Source: Deltaproteobacteria bacterium (GTDB lineage: Bacteria; Desulfobacterota; DSM-4660; Desulfatiglandales; Desulfatiglandaceae). Taken from it: 25,113 nucleotides of DNA. The notes under the pieces are model-generated. The model saw nothing but the letters and a program-made list of their open reading frames with translations. It was not told the origin of the DNA and made no database searches. The DNA lies in assembly GCA_003646995.1 (NCBI GenBank), contig QMLZ01000019.1:1-25113 (forward strand). Reading direction: 5' to 3'. Below are positions 6,177-14,737 of this stretch, piece after piece; the stretch's first letter is position 1, and every line of letters begins with the position of its first letter. Made by a program: the position numbers and the translations under genes.

Positions 6177-6644
6177 ATGGAGAAGGTTCCGTTTACGAGA
6201 GACGGGTTGGAAAATCTAAAACAAGAGTTGAATCGATTGGTGAATGTGGAAAGGCCTAAAAACATTCGAGCAATCGAAGAAGCCCGGAGCCATGGAGACA
6301 TTAGCGAGAATGCCGAATACCACGCTGCAAAAGAACGGCAGTCATTCTTGGAAGGAAAGATCAATGAGTTGCAGGACGTGATTAATCGCTCGGAAGTTAT
6401 AGAACCCGACGATGAGCCGGCGGACAGGGTGGTTTTTGGCCGTACTGTGGTCTTGTATGACGTGGAATCAGACAAGGAGGTAACGTACAAGCTTGTGGGG
6501 CCCTATGAGTCTGACCCGGAAAAAGGCAAGATCTCTGTTACTTCCCCATTGGGTCAGGCCCTGATTGGACGGGAAACAGGTGATGCGGTAAAGGTGAGGA
6601 CCCCAAATGGGGTACAGGAATATGAGATATTGGAGATCAGGTGA
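6177..6644 (+). CDS. greA: Transcription elongation factor GreA
   Basis: GreA enters the RNA polymerase secondary channel and stimulates cleavage of backtracked RNA, rescuing stalled complexes. The 155-residue length is close to the usual 158. The N-terminal coiled-coil hairpin (about 8-75) includes the tip sequence ARSHGDISENAEYHAAK, with the acidic residues that coordinate the catalytic Mg in polymerase. The C-terminal FKBP-like globular domain (80-155) includes the late SPLGQALIGRETGD segment. The start ATG at 6177 follows GAGGTGA. It is the first gene of a tight unit with the SlyD-like FKBP (4-base gap) and the YqiA-like hydrolase (10-base overlap), behind a palindrome-bearing promoter. 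Confidence 0.97.
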   Translation: MEKVPFTRDGLENLKQELNRLVNVERPKNIRAIEEARSHGDISENAEYHAAKERQSFLEGKINELQDVINRSEVIEPDDEPADRVVFGRTVVLYDVESDKEVTYKLVGPYESDPEKGKISVTSPLGQALIGRETGDAVKVRTPNGVQEYEILEIR

Positions 6645-6648
6645 GAAA

Positions 6649-7140
6649 ATGAAACAGTGCATTGATCTGGACAAAAAAGTTACCATCACCTTCACGATGA
6701 AGACCTACCTGCCCGACGGGACGGTTGCAGAGCAGCCTAGGAGAACGTACACGTTTATTTACGGCGTTGAATCGCAAATCCCAAGCCTGGAAGAGGCACT
6801 TAAGGGAGCAATACCCGGAGAAAAGAAAACTATTGAAGTCCCCCCTGCAGAGCTGTATGGGGAGCATGATCCTTCTCTTATTAGGGAGATCCCAAAAGCA
6901 GGTCTCATAAGGCAAAGAGTAAAGCAGGGAAAGTACTACCGCCAGATGAAGAGAGGAAGCCTGGTTTCCTTTAAGGTTTTGGAGGTCAAGGGCGAGAGCG
7001 TTGTTGCCGACTTTAATCCTCCTACGGCGGGAATATCAGCCACAGTCGACCTTGAGGTAATCGCCGTGACAGATGCCACACAAAAGGAAATTAGTGCTGC
7101 CATGGAGGCGCAAACCAGAAGGCAGATTGGATGCGGGTAG
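6649..7140 (+). CDS. SlyD-like FKBP-type peptidyl-prolyl isomerase
   Basis: The protein has 163 residues. An FKBP fold is split by an insert-in-flap domain, as in SlyD: FKBP strands at 5-60 (with VESQIPSLEEALKGAIPGEK matching the family's G..I.GLE.AL.G...G), an inserted chaperone flap at about 70-125, and FKBP again at 125-150 (TAGISATVDLEVIAV). It should catalyse proline isomerisation and act as a cytoplasmic holding chaperone. The histidine-rich metal tail of E. coli SlyD is missing. The longest frame begins at 6607, but that ATG lies inside greA; AGGTGA at 6640-6645 points to the ATG at 6649, 4 bases after the greA stop. The position next to greA suggests shared control. Confidence 0.9.
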   Translation: MKQCIDLDKKVTITFTMKTYLPDGTVAEQPRRTYTFIYGVESQIPSLEEALKGAIPGEKKTIEVPPAELYGEHDPSLIREIPKAGLIRQRVKQGKYYRQMKRGSLVSFKVLEVKGESVVADFNPPTAGISATVDLEVIAVTDATQKEISAAMEAQTRRQIGCG

Positions 7141-7625
7141 TACAAGGGATGAGAACCACACGCATTTTTGTGCACGGACTCGATAGTAGCAACCAGGGCA
7201 CAAAAGCCACATTTTTTCGACAACACTACCCTGATATGATCTTGCCCAATTTCCCCGGCTCATTAGAGGAAAGAATGGAGGCCTTGGAACGGGTCCTCCA
7301 GGGAAGGTCGAATATTATTTTGGTAGGTTCCAGCTTTGGTGGCCTAATGGGCACTTTGTTTGCACTGGACAATGAAGAACGGGTGAGAAGGTTGGTGCTC
7401 TTGGCACCGGCCCTTAACCTGGTGGAACCCGAGACCTACGAAGGTAGACTAATATCCGTTCCCACCTGGATTTACCACGGCACAGGCGATGAGGTCATTC
7501 CCATTGAGGTCATTAAGGATATCGGGGCAAAGCTATTTAAGAATCTCACATTTGTTGAATTGAATGACGATCACAATCTTCACTCGACCTTCAGGGACCT
7601 ACCATGGGAAGAGCTTCTCTCTTAA
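7131..7625 (+). CDS. YqiA/YcfP-like alpha/beta-hydrolase
   Basis: The protein has 164 residues. RIFVHGLDSSNQGTKA at 11-26 is the opening typical of YqiA-type small esterases. GSSFGG near 67 is the nucleophile elbow with the catalytic Ser. The Asp is in HGTGDEVIP and the His in DDHNLHSTF, so the triad looks intact. The physiological substrate is not known for this group; a soluble esterase or thioesterase activity is a family-level inference. The start ATG at 7131 overlaps the end of the SlyD-like gene by 10 bases and has GAAGG 8 bases before; an ATG at 7149 is a possible alternative. It ends 4 bases from the convergent formyltransferase gene with no terminator between. Confidence 0.85.
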   Translation: MRVVQGMRTTRIFVHGLDSSNQGTKATFFRQHYPDMILPNFPGSLEERMEALERVLQGRSNIILVGSSFGGLMGTLFALDNEERVRRLVLLAPALNLVEPETYEGRLISVPTWIYHGTGDEVIPIEVIKDIGAKLFKNLTFVELNDDHNLHSTFRDLPWEELLS

Positions 7626-7629
7626 ATTG

Positions 7630-8430
7630 TTAAGGCTCCCTGTAACCTTGTGGCACAGGGTTTCCGTCCAAGTACACCCTTTTACCTTCGTCAAATGCAA
7701 ACCGCCCTCTGGCTATTAGTTCTAGGGTGCGCGGGAAAATCTTCCAGTCACCCACCTGTTTCAGTCTTTCTTGGTGTTCGGCAACTACCGCTTCAAGGGT
7801 TTGGACATCTTCCTTGAGTTTGGCCAAGGGCATGGGAAGGCGCACAGGCAAAGGCTCGGAGACCATTAAGAGCGGCCCTGTATCCACTCCCTCATCTGTC
7901 CACAGTGTTGAGGCCCGGATTTCTCTCTCCCCCGCCAAGATGGCGTCCCGTACCGCATGATCCCCGGTATATTTTCTCTTTCCATCATGGGTTAAGATGG
8001 ATAAGTCCGCCGGATGAACGTTCACGCATCCCTTGAGCGTTATGTAGCTCATGTATCCCCCAAGTGCAATCACATCAATGTCAAAGGCCTCAATCAGTCT
8101 TTGTGCAACTGAATCATACTCCTTGCGGGCTTTAAGCCCATCAGGTGTGAGGATACTTCTTTTCAGGCCTTTGAGCCTGTGGAACATCCTAATATCGTAG
8201 CTGAAATATGGGAGGCCATGTTCATAGGCTATGGTTTCCCCATTGCATGAACCATCGGAGCGGTCTGAAAAAATGAAGATGACCTCATAGGGCGGGGTCC
8301 CTTCCTTTTGCTTAAGCGCCATCTGGTGCTCGAGCAACCTCCTTATGTTGCTCCCCGAGCCTGACATAAACGCCGCTACGCGCATGGGTCGTCCCAGCTT
8401 TTGAGGATCAAAAATAGGTCTCAATGCCAT
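7630..8430 (-). CDS. PurN-like formyltransferase family protein
   Basis: The protein has 266 residues. From residue 17 it reads MRVAAFMSGSGSN, the phosphate loop typical of phosphoribosylglycinamide formyltransferase. Later motifs also fit: NVHPADLS (Asn and His of the catalytic centre) and STLWTDEGVDTGPLL (the catalytic Asp region). PurN adds a formyl group from 10-formyl-tetrahydrofolate to GAR in purine synthesis. This protein is clearly longer than the usual 200 or so residues, with an insertion around 70-120 and a C-terminal extension, and the HPSLLP signature is HPADLS. It may be a real PurN or a paralogue with another acceptor. It follows the pgk gene by 17 bases on the same strand, so the two are probably co-transcribed. 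Confidence 0.8.
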   Translation of the reverse strand: MALRPIFDPQKLGRPMRVAAFMSGSGSNIRRLLEHQMALKQKEGTPPYEVIFIFSDRSDGSCNGETIAYEHGLPYFSYDIRMFHRLKGLKRSILTPDGLKARKEYDSVAQRLIEAFDIDVIALGGYMSYITLKGCVNVHPADLSILTHDGKRKYTGDHAVRDAILAGEREIRASTLWTDEGVDTGPLLMVSEPLPVRLPMPLAKLKEDVQTLEAVVAEHQERLKQVGDWKIFPRTLELIARGRFAFDEGKRVYLDGNPVPQGYREP

Positions 8431-8447
8431 ACTATGACTTTAACTCC

Positions 8448-9740
8448 TCAAGCCATTAAGGCTTCTATTGGTTTTATGTGGTAAGGATCATTCTGTTCAA
8501 TGGCCGCAAGAACACTGCCGCCACCGGTAAAATAATAGGTGTCTGCAGAATCAAGTCCCACCAGGTACTGCCTCGGTGCCAGGTTCTTGAGTTCCTGCAA
8601 GGTATCTCCCCCACCAAAAAGCTTTGTTGCGTCGTGGTTATCGAAGATGATCTGGTAAAGGCGGGCCGACCCCTCATGGAAAAAGGGCATGAGTCCCACC
8701 ACGGCATTGACGAATATAGTTTTTGCACTAAGTATAGCTTCTTTAACGGATGGTAACTCAAAGCACTCAGGGGCTACATCAACTATGTAGTTGATCTTTC
8801 CGTTCTTTTTCATTTCTTCCAGGGAAATTTTTCTCCACTTTCCTTCCTCTCTGCCGTCTGTGATTTCAGATTCGACCATGTAAGGAAGTTCCAGGATCTT
8901 ATTCTCTTTTTCGTCCATTTGGACCAGTTCCTTGGCCATATTAATCTCTTCTTCTGACACTCCCTGTATGTGGATGCCGTATTTAGCAGAAAGGTAGGTA
9001 TTATATATCAGGCCTCCCAGGATTAAGTGGTCCACTTTCTTGTAAAGGGCCTTAAGGGGACCGATCTTGGTATCGTATTTTGCTCCTGCAATTACGGCCA
9101 CATAGGGATGGGTAGGATTCAAAACCAGGTCTAGGTGGATAAGCTCTTTTTGGAGAAGAAAACCAGCATAGGAAGGGAGTTTCATGGCAATATCGTAAGT
9201 GGATACGTGGGCTTGCCATGAACCGAAGGCGTCGTTTACAAACAAATCAGCCAAGGAAGCGAGCTCATTGCAAAAGGCCTCCCTTTCCTCTCCCTTTGAC
9301 TGTTCTCCCAGAAACCACCGAGTGTTGGGAAGATAGATCATCCCAATCGTTCCCTTTTTTAAGTCCTCAATCGCGGTGCGGACGGATTCATCAATGTGGA
9401 CAATACCTTTGGTGCCCTCTGGAGCAAAAGCGGGTATGTGGATATCAATGGGCAACTTGTTACGGAGGTATTTGACTATTGGCTCTACAGAAAGACTATC
9501 GTCGCATCTAATCTCGCCCGTTTTCTTGTCTCTGGGCCGACCAACGTGGGTCATCAATATGGGTCTGCCACCCTTTTCCACTACCCCATAAAGGGTGCCC
9601 ATGGTGGCCTCTATCCGATATGGATCCTTTATTTTCCCCTTCTTGACCACGTTGTGATCCACTCGCACCAATACGATCTTGTCTTTCATATCCGCATCCT
9701 GCATGAGGCGCAAGCGAGGGTGCAACTTGCTATTTTCCAT
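8448..9740 (-). CDS. pgk: Divergent phosphoglycerate kinase
   Basis: PGK interconverts 1,3-bisphosphoglycerate plus ADP and 3-phosphoglycerate plus ATP. Recognisable motifs over 430 residues are RVDHN (26-30), R42, HVGRP (65-69), PNTR (138-141), VNDAFG (168-173), AGAK (218-221), GGGDT (376-380) and TGGGS (405-409). Differences are marked. The usual AHRAHAS reads SWQAHVS, so one arginine of the substrate-binding basic patch appears to be Gln176, and WNGPxG is VNAVVG at 344-349. It is also somewhat longer than typical. It is either a divergent lineage-specific PGK or a paralogue with altered activity. The longest frame starts at 9920, but GGAGGGAGGG just before 9740 sets the start at the ATG there (MENSKLH). 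Confidence 0.88.
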   Translation of the reverse strand: MENSKLHPRLRLMQDADMKDKIVLVRVDHNVVKKGKIKDPYRIEATMGTLYGVVEKGGRPILMTHVGRPRDKKTGEIRCDDSLSVEPIVKYLRNKLPIDIHIPAFAPEGTKGIVHIDESVRTAIEDLKKGTIGMIYLPNTRWFLGEQSKGEEREAFCNELASLADLFVNDAFGSWQAHVSTYDIAMKLPSYAGFLLQKELIHLDLVLNPTHPYVAVIAGAKYDTKIGPLKALYKKVDHLILGGLIYNTYLSAKYGIHIQGVSEEEINMAKELVQMDEKENKILELPYMVESEITDGREEGKWRKISLEEMKKNGKINYIVDVAPECFELPSVKEAILSAKTIFVNAVVGLMPFFHEGSARLYQIIFDNHDATKLFGGGDTLQELKNLAPRQYLVGLDSADTYYFTGGGSVLAAIEQNDPYHIKPIEALMA

Positions 9741-9815
9741 TTCTACCCTCCCTCCTTTCTCCTTTGGCCTTGTAACCTTATTATTAGAGCGTATATGATT
9801 GTTTATCCCACTAAA

Positions 9816-9821
9816 TATAAT
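9816..9821 (+). promoter_or_regulatory. -10 box (TATAAT) for the GT9 gene, near-leaderless start
   Basis: A perfect TATAAT ends 13 bases before the ATG at 9835. No good -35 box lies 16-18 bases upstream. If used, transcription would start near 9828, leaving only about 7 untranslated bases, which agrees with the lack of a Shine-Dalgarno. Confidence 0.4.
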
Positions 9822-9834
9822 ATTTTTCAACACC

Positions 9835-10770
9835 ATGGAAAAATATCGAAAAATTCTTATCATCAGGCCCGGGGCTATTGGTGATACGTTGATGCTCTTG
9901 CCCAGTATCAAGATCCTCACACAGCACAGTCAGGTTTACGTGGCTGGTAGAAGACCTGGAATCAATTTCCTCTTCCCCCATACAAGCGAGTGCTTTGATA
10001 TGGACGAATCCGCCTGGCACAAGCTTTTCCTCAGATCTCCGGCTCCAACCGGGCTGCCACCGAGCGGGGTGAATTTGGTCGCATGCTTTATTAATGACCC
10101 TAAGGGCATGATATGGCGTAATCTTAGATTTCATTATCCAGGTGCTGAGATTTTTGTCTTCCCGTCCTTGCCCGAGCAGTGCCTTAAGATGCATGTTGCC
10201 CAATATGTGGCCTACTGTCTACAGAGCTGCGGGGCTGGGATCGATAGCTATGAGGCGATTGAGCTTGCCTGCAAGAGTCCGCTACTCGTGGAAAAAGACC
10301 AGGGCCTGGTTAGGCAACACCTTATGTTGCACCCTGGTTCTGGATCCAGGAAGAAAAACTATCCCTTGTTCTTCTGGGTTGAGCTAATACAAAAAATAAC
10401 ACTGCGGTTTGAAGATTCAAGGATCAAAAAAATCGTACTGCTTGGGCCTGCTGAGCAGGATATAAAGCCTTATTTTTCAGATATTGCTAGCACCTGGGAA
10501 TGGGAGATCGCTGATATCCCATCACCGGAGGCCTTGCTTGGCCTGATGCGTGAGACAGAAATATTTGTTGGTCACGATAGCGGAATGAGCCATCTTGCGG
10601 CGATGGTAGGGGCCCGTACCATCGTGTTGTTCAAGTCCACGGACCCTTCAATGTGGCGGCCTCTTGGCCCCAGGGTTGTAGTTATAAAGGAGGGAAAGAA
10701 TGAGGAGAAGACCTTAGTCAGGGTTTTTGAGCAACTCAATTTGAATACCTTGCCAGCTGTTAGTAGATAG
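9835..10770 (+). CDS. Glycosyltransferase family 9 (heptosyltransferase-like)
   Basis: The protein has 311 residues. The N-terminal ILIIRPGAIGDTLMLLPSIKIL is the typical opening of ADP-heptose:LPS heptosyltransferases. LHPGSGSRKKNYP marks the start of the second Rossmann domain, and FVGHDSGMSHLAAMVGARTIVLF near the C-terminus is the strongly conserved GT9 nucleotide-sugar motif. It should act at the cytoplasmic face of the inner membrane in lipopolysaccharide core or related glycan assembly. Donor and acceptor cannot be told from sequence. A TTG at 9799 is the longest in-frame start, but MEKYRKILIIRPG from the ATG at 9835 fits the family best. The gene is divergent from pgk; enolase follows after 69 bases. 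Confidence 0.88.
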   Translation: MEKYRKILIIRPGAIGDTLMLLPSIKILTQHSQVYVAGRRPGINFLFPHTSECFDMDESAWHKLFLRSPAPTGLPPSGVNLVACFINDPKGMIWRNLRFHYPGAEIFVFPSLPEQCLKMHVAQYVAYCLQSCGAGIDSYEAIELACKSPLLVEKDQGLVRQHLMLHPGSGSRKKNYPLFFWVELIQKITLRFEDSRIKKIVLLGPAEQDIKPYFSDIASTWEWEIADIPSPEALLGLMRETEIFVGHDSGMSHLAAMVGARTIVLFKSTDPSMWRPLGPRVVVIKEGKNEEKTLVRVFEQLNLNTLPAVSR

Positions 10771-10827
10771 ATTATAGTTTGATACAAAGTTAGGTGAACT
10801 TTTCTAAATTATATAAAAGGTTAATAA

Positions 10828-12108
<1,281 letters not shown>

Positions 12109-12129
12109 ACCGCTAACGATATAAAGCAC

Positions 12130-12159
12130 TTGACATACTAAAATTTTCGTTGTTAAGAT
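12130..12159 (+). promoter_or_regulatory. Predicted sigma70-type promoter for the first cold-shock gene
   Basis: A perfect TTGACA (12130-12135) is followed after 18 bases by TAAGAT (12154-12159), or after 17 by TTAAGA. The predicted start is about 12166, giving an untranslated leader of about 109 bases, as is usual for csp genes. Confidence 0.6.
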
Positions 12160-12165
12160 CGCGGC

Positions 12166-12274
12166 AGTTGCGTGGTTGTCGGGTAGGATCCGCTCGGAAG
12201 CAGCCTTACTGCCTCGCCAGAGCGACCGCCTGACTCTTTTAACCATGATAGATTCAAGAAAGGAGGTTGGCGCT
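12166..12274 (+). promoter_or_regulatory. Long 5' untranslated leader of the first cold-shock gene
   Basis: The leader is GC-rich compared with its promoter and can fold: GGTAG (12182-12186) can pair with CTGCC (12209-12213), and TCGC/GCGA form a small hairpin near 12214-12225. It contains GTGGTT (12172-12177) and GGTAGGATCC (12182-12191), both also found in the leader of the second cold-shock gene. A role in temperature- or Csp-dependent control is inference. Confidence 0.4.
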
Positions 12275-12475
12275 TTGGCAGAGGGAGTAGTAAAATGGTT
12301 TAGTGCTGCGAAAGGCTATGGCTTTATTAAGCAAGAGGATGGCCAGGATCTTTTTGTTCACTTCTCCTCCATAAACATGCCTGGGTACAAGACACTCATG
12401 GAGGGTGATAGAGTGAGCTTTGAGGTTGAAGAGACTGACCGAGGGCCACAGGCAAAAAATGTTACAAAGCTATAG
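12275..12475 (+). CDS. cspA: Cold-shock protein, CspA family (first copy)
   Basis: This protein has 66 residues and a single cold-shock domain. [20 protein letters not shown] holds RNP1 (KGYGFI) and DLFVHFSSI holds RNP2 (VHF). It binds single-stranded RNA or DNA and acts as an RNA chaperone or antiterminator. The longest frame opens at 12176, but the family begins at [16 protein letters not shown] lies 8 bases before the TTG at 12275, so I take that TTG as the start. The gene has its own promoter, a leader of about 110 bases and an intrinsic terminator, so it is monocistronic. The symbol is at family level. Confidence 0.93.
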   Translation: MAEGVVKWFSAAKGYGFIKQEDGQDLFVHFSSINMPGYKTLMEGDRVSFEVEETDRGPQAKNVTKL

Positions 12476-12497
12476 CTTTTTGACGTAGCAAGGCGAG

Positions 12498-12529
12498 AGG
12501 CAACCTGCCGAAGGTTGCCTTTTTGTTTT
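12498..12529 (+). terminator. Intrinsic terminator of the first cold-shock gene
   Basis: AGGCAACCT (12498-12506) and AGGTTGCCT (12512-12520) form a perfect 9-base stem with a 5-base loop. TTTTGTTTT follows. It lies 22 bases after the csp stop. Confidence 0.92.
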
Positions 12530-12552
12530 CGGTCAATAAGATTAGCTCAAGT

Positions 12553-13314
12553 TCATTGTAATGTTGGTGAGAGGCCAAGATCCCCCCACTCATATTGACA
12601 TAGCGCAACGATCACTATTGCCGCTGTTTCTGCCCTGAGTATCCGACAACCTAAGCTTACGGGGACAAACCCTGCATTTGTGGCTTGCCTCAATTCAGCC
12701 CTCGAGAAGCCACCCTCGGGGCCCACTATTGCAGCAACGGTCTTCCTTGGGTGTTCATCGCGAAGAATCGACCTTAGCTCACGTGCACGTTCCTGCTCCC
12801 AGAGTATCAATTTGAAGACTTTATCGTCGCTAAACTTCGCGAGGATATCGGCAAAACTAGCGACCGGTTGGATCTCAGGTGGCTTGATTCTTCCTGACTG
12901 CTCTGTCGCGTTTTTGGCAATCTCATGCCAGTGTCTCAACTTGTTTTGTTCTCTCCTGTTGTCAAACTGGACTATGGTTCGTTGCGAGTGGAATGGAATG
13001 ATGGTGCATACCCCTAGCTCAGTTGTTTTCTGGATCACTAGGTCCATATTCTTGGCCTTTAGGATGGCCTGACAAAGAATAACATCAACGGGAGGTTCTT
13101 TTGGGCCAGGCGCTGGTTGAAGAATCTCTATTTCTACGGTTGATGACTTGAGTGAAAGTATTTTGCCCCGGTAACAGGAGCCGTGGGGGTCAATGAGCAA
13201 TAACTCATCACCGGGTTGCATTCTGAGAACCCGTATGATACGTTTTGCACTCTTCCCACCAATAGAAATTTTATCTGCGGACAATGGGATATGGTCAACA
13301 ACGAAACGTCTCAC
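12553..13314 (-). CDS. rsmE: 16S rRNA (uracil-1498-N3)-methyltransferase RsmE
   Basis: RsmE methylates N3 of U1498 in 16S rRNA of the 30S subunit, using SAM. The protein has 253 residues. The N-terminal PUA-like domain (1-70) begins MRRFVVD and includes RVLRMQPGDELLLID. The C-terminal SPOUT (trefoil-knot) domain has the family markers ILKAKNMDLVIQKTTELGV, NATEQSGR, IVGPEGGFS and SLGCRILRAETAAI. The start is GTG at 13314, one base after the prmA stop, with GGGGGG 7 bases upstream inside prmA. The prmA-rsmE pair is a common arrangement in bacteria and both modify the translation apparatus. Confidence 0.96.
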   Translation of the reverse strand: MRRFVVDHIPLSADKISIGGKSAKRIIRVLRMQPGDELLLIDPHGSCYRGKILSLKSSTVEIEILQPAPGPKEPPVDVILCQAILKAKNMDLVIQKTTELGVCTIIPFHSQRTIVQFDNRREQNKLRHWHEIAKNATEQSGRIKPPEIQPVASFADILAKFSDDKVFKLILWEQERARELRSILRDEHPRKTVAAIVGPEGGFSRAELRQATNAGFVPVSLGCRILRAETAAIVIVALCQYEWGDLGLSPTLQ

Positions 13315-13315
13315 C

Positions 13316-14218
13316 TTAATGCCCCCCTGCCTCTCCTCTTTTCAATATAATTGCAGCCCATTCCCCCATATTTTCTATTTTATTAAGGTTCAATCCCTCG
13401 GATTGAAATTCATGCACCACCTCTTTTACTTGATCTTTGAGAAGACCTGAAAGGATAAGGGTTCCACCGAAGGCAGTAACAGTTGAGAGTTTTTCCTTCA
13501 ACTGCATAATGTCTTCATAGACAAGATTTGCGGTTACAACGCTGTAACTTTCTACTAGGTTTTCCAGTGGCTTGAGAGAAAAAACGATGATATGGTTCAC
13601 ATGGTTAAGTCTTGCATTTCGTTTGGCCCACCTCAGCGCTTCCGGATCTATGTCTATTGCCAAGATCCTGGTAGCGCCCAGAACCGCCGCATATATTGCC
13701 AGGATACCGCTTCCAGTACCCACATCTAACATGTCCCACTTTGGCTGGTGCTGGGCCACATCTTCCAAGGCCTGCAGGCACATTATAGTAGTGGGATGTT
13801 TCCCGGTTCCAAAGGCAGGGCCGGGATCCATGAACAGCACTTTCTCTGTTGTCGGCCCATTGGGTTTTTCCCAGGCAGGCACGATCGTGAGCTGGCTGCT
13901 GACCCTTTGTTGGCTAAAAAATTTTCTCCAGTTTTCGGCCCACCCCTGATTTTCAATGTGCTTCACTTGCATACGAGCCTCCCTTGAGCGAGGGAAGAAG
14001 CGGTGAACCTGGTGGATGTATCTGCTTATTGATTCGAGGGTATGTTTAGAGTCCTTGACCCCCGGGAAGTACGCTTTAATGAGCAGGCGATTTTCATCTG
14101 ATAGTGCCGTGCCCGTGCAGTTCAGTTCAAACAAATAGGAAACAATGGCTTCATGAAGCTCGAGATCGGCTTCAATCCTCACCTCTATCCAATGTTCGCT
14201 TTTTGTGTTGCGATCCAT
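13316..14218 (-). CDS. prmA: Ribosomal protein L11 methyltransferase PrmA
   Basis: PrmA trimethylates amino groups of ribosomal protein L11. The protein has 300 residues. The N-terminal L11-recognition domain (about 1-95) is followed by the signature NWRKFF, then DPGPAFGTGKHPTT at 130-143 (usually DPGLAFGTGTHPTT), the SAM loop LDVGTGSGILAI, the acidic ribose ligand in LAIDID, and VTANLVYEDI in the place of the family's NxPY/NILA-type catalytic motif. The start is ATG at 14218, with GAGGTG about 8 bases before. A terminator for the upstream DUF35 gene lies only about 25 bases away, so the prmA promoter must lie within or across that hairpin, or expression depends on read-through. Confidence 0.94.
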   Translation of the reverse strand: MDRNTKSEHWIEVRIEADLELHEAIVSYLFELNCTGTALSDENRLLIKAYFPGVKDSKHTLESISRYIHQVHRFFPRSREARMQVKHIENQGWAENWRKFFSQQRVSSQLTIVPAWEKPNGPTTEKVLFMDPGPAFGTGKHPTTIMCLQALEDVAQHQPKWDMLDVGTGSGILAIYAAVLGATRILAIDIDPEALRWAKRNARLNHVNHIIVFSLKPLENLVESYSVVTANLVYEDIMQLKEKLSTVTAFGGTLILSGLLKDQVKEVVHEFQSEGLNLNKIENMGEWAAIILKRGEAGGH

Positions 14219-14241
14219 TGGAGGGACACCTCGTCAGTGAC

Positions 14242-14270
14242 AAAAATGCCCACCCCAAGGGCGGGCATTT
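14242..14270 (-). terminator. Intrinsic terminator of the thiolase/DUF35 operon
   Basis: On the minus strand AAATGCCC pairs with GGGCATTT (8 bases), with a further CCC/GGG pairing inside, and the 3' arm runs into TTTTTGT. It lies 26 bases after the DUF35 stop. Confidence 0.8.
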
Positions 14271-14296
14271 GGTTCCCAGTCAAGTAAGGCCTTGTT

Positions 14297-14734
14297 TCAA
14301 GCCTTGATAAATTCATAGGAAAGTTGGCCGTTTGGGAGCTTTATTGCCTGGGTTTTCATTTCCATCCCTATCTTGAGTTCCTCTTCGGGCAGTTCTTTGT
14401 TTATTCGCCCGAATACCTTGTACTCTCCGTAATCGAGAAGGGCTATGCAATACGGCAGATCAGCCTCAAAGCCCAGCGGGGCGTACTGGAGTTGGCTGTA
14501 AGTTACCAGTTTTCCAGTACCGGATATCTCGAACCATTCCATGCTACTCTCAAGGCAGTGGCAGCAGTCTGCCCTAGGAGGGAAATATTTACGTCCACAG
14601 CCTTTACACTGCATGCCCATGACTTTCCCTTGTTCAAGAAATTCAACAAAGTCGTTGACCTTTGTTATGCCGGTAAAACTCACTATGCCAAACTTCTTAA
14701 ATCTGTCGTCTATTTCCTTTTTTTTCTTAGCCAT
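14297..14734 (-). CDS. Zn-ribbon/OB-fold protein (DUF35), thiolase partner
   Basis: The protein has 145 residues. A rubredoxin-like zinc ribbon, C43-C46 and C57-C60 (CKGCG, CCHC), is followed by an OB-fold (about 65-140), the standard DUF35 layout. Such proteins bind SCP2-type thiolases or HMG-CoA synthases and help hold or channel the CoA substrate; in anaerobic toluene degraders the small BbsA subunit does this for BbsB. Here the gene starts 3 bases after the thiolase stop, with GGGAGGTAG just before its ATG, so the two should be made together and form one enzyme. No enzymatic activity of its own is expected. Confidence 0.9.
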   Translation of the reverse strand: MAKKKKEIDDRFKKFGIVSFTGITKVNDFVEFLEQGKVMGMQCKGCGRKYFPPRADCCHCLESSMEWFEISGTGKLVTYSQLQYAPLGFEADLPYCIALLDYGEYKVFGRINKELPEEELKIGMEMKTQAIKLPNGQLSYEFIKA

Positions 14735-14737
14735 GCT

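Noticed and set aside
5948..6490. 180-codon minus-strand frame across the greA leader
   Set aside because: It is antisense to greA, with low-quality composition and no ribosome-binding site.
12161..12240. Resemblance of the first csp leader to the SRP (4.5S) RNA core because of GGAAGCAGCC
   Set aside because: Only the short GGAAGCAGCC string matches; the long hairpin and symmetric loops of SRP RNA are absent.
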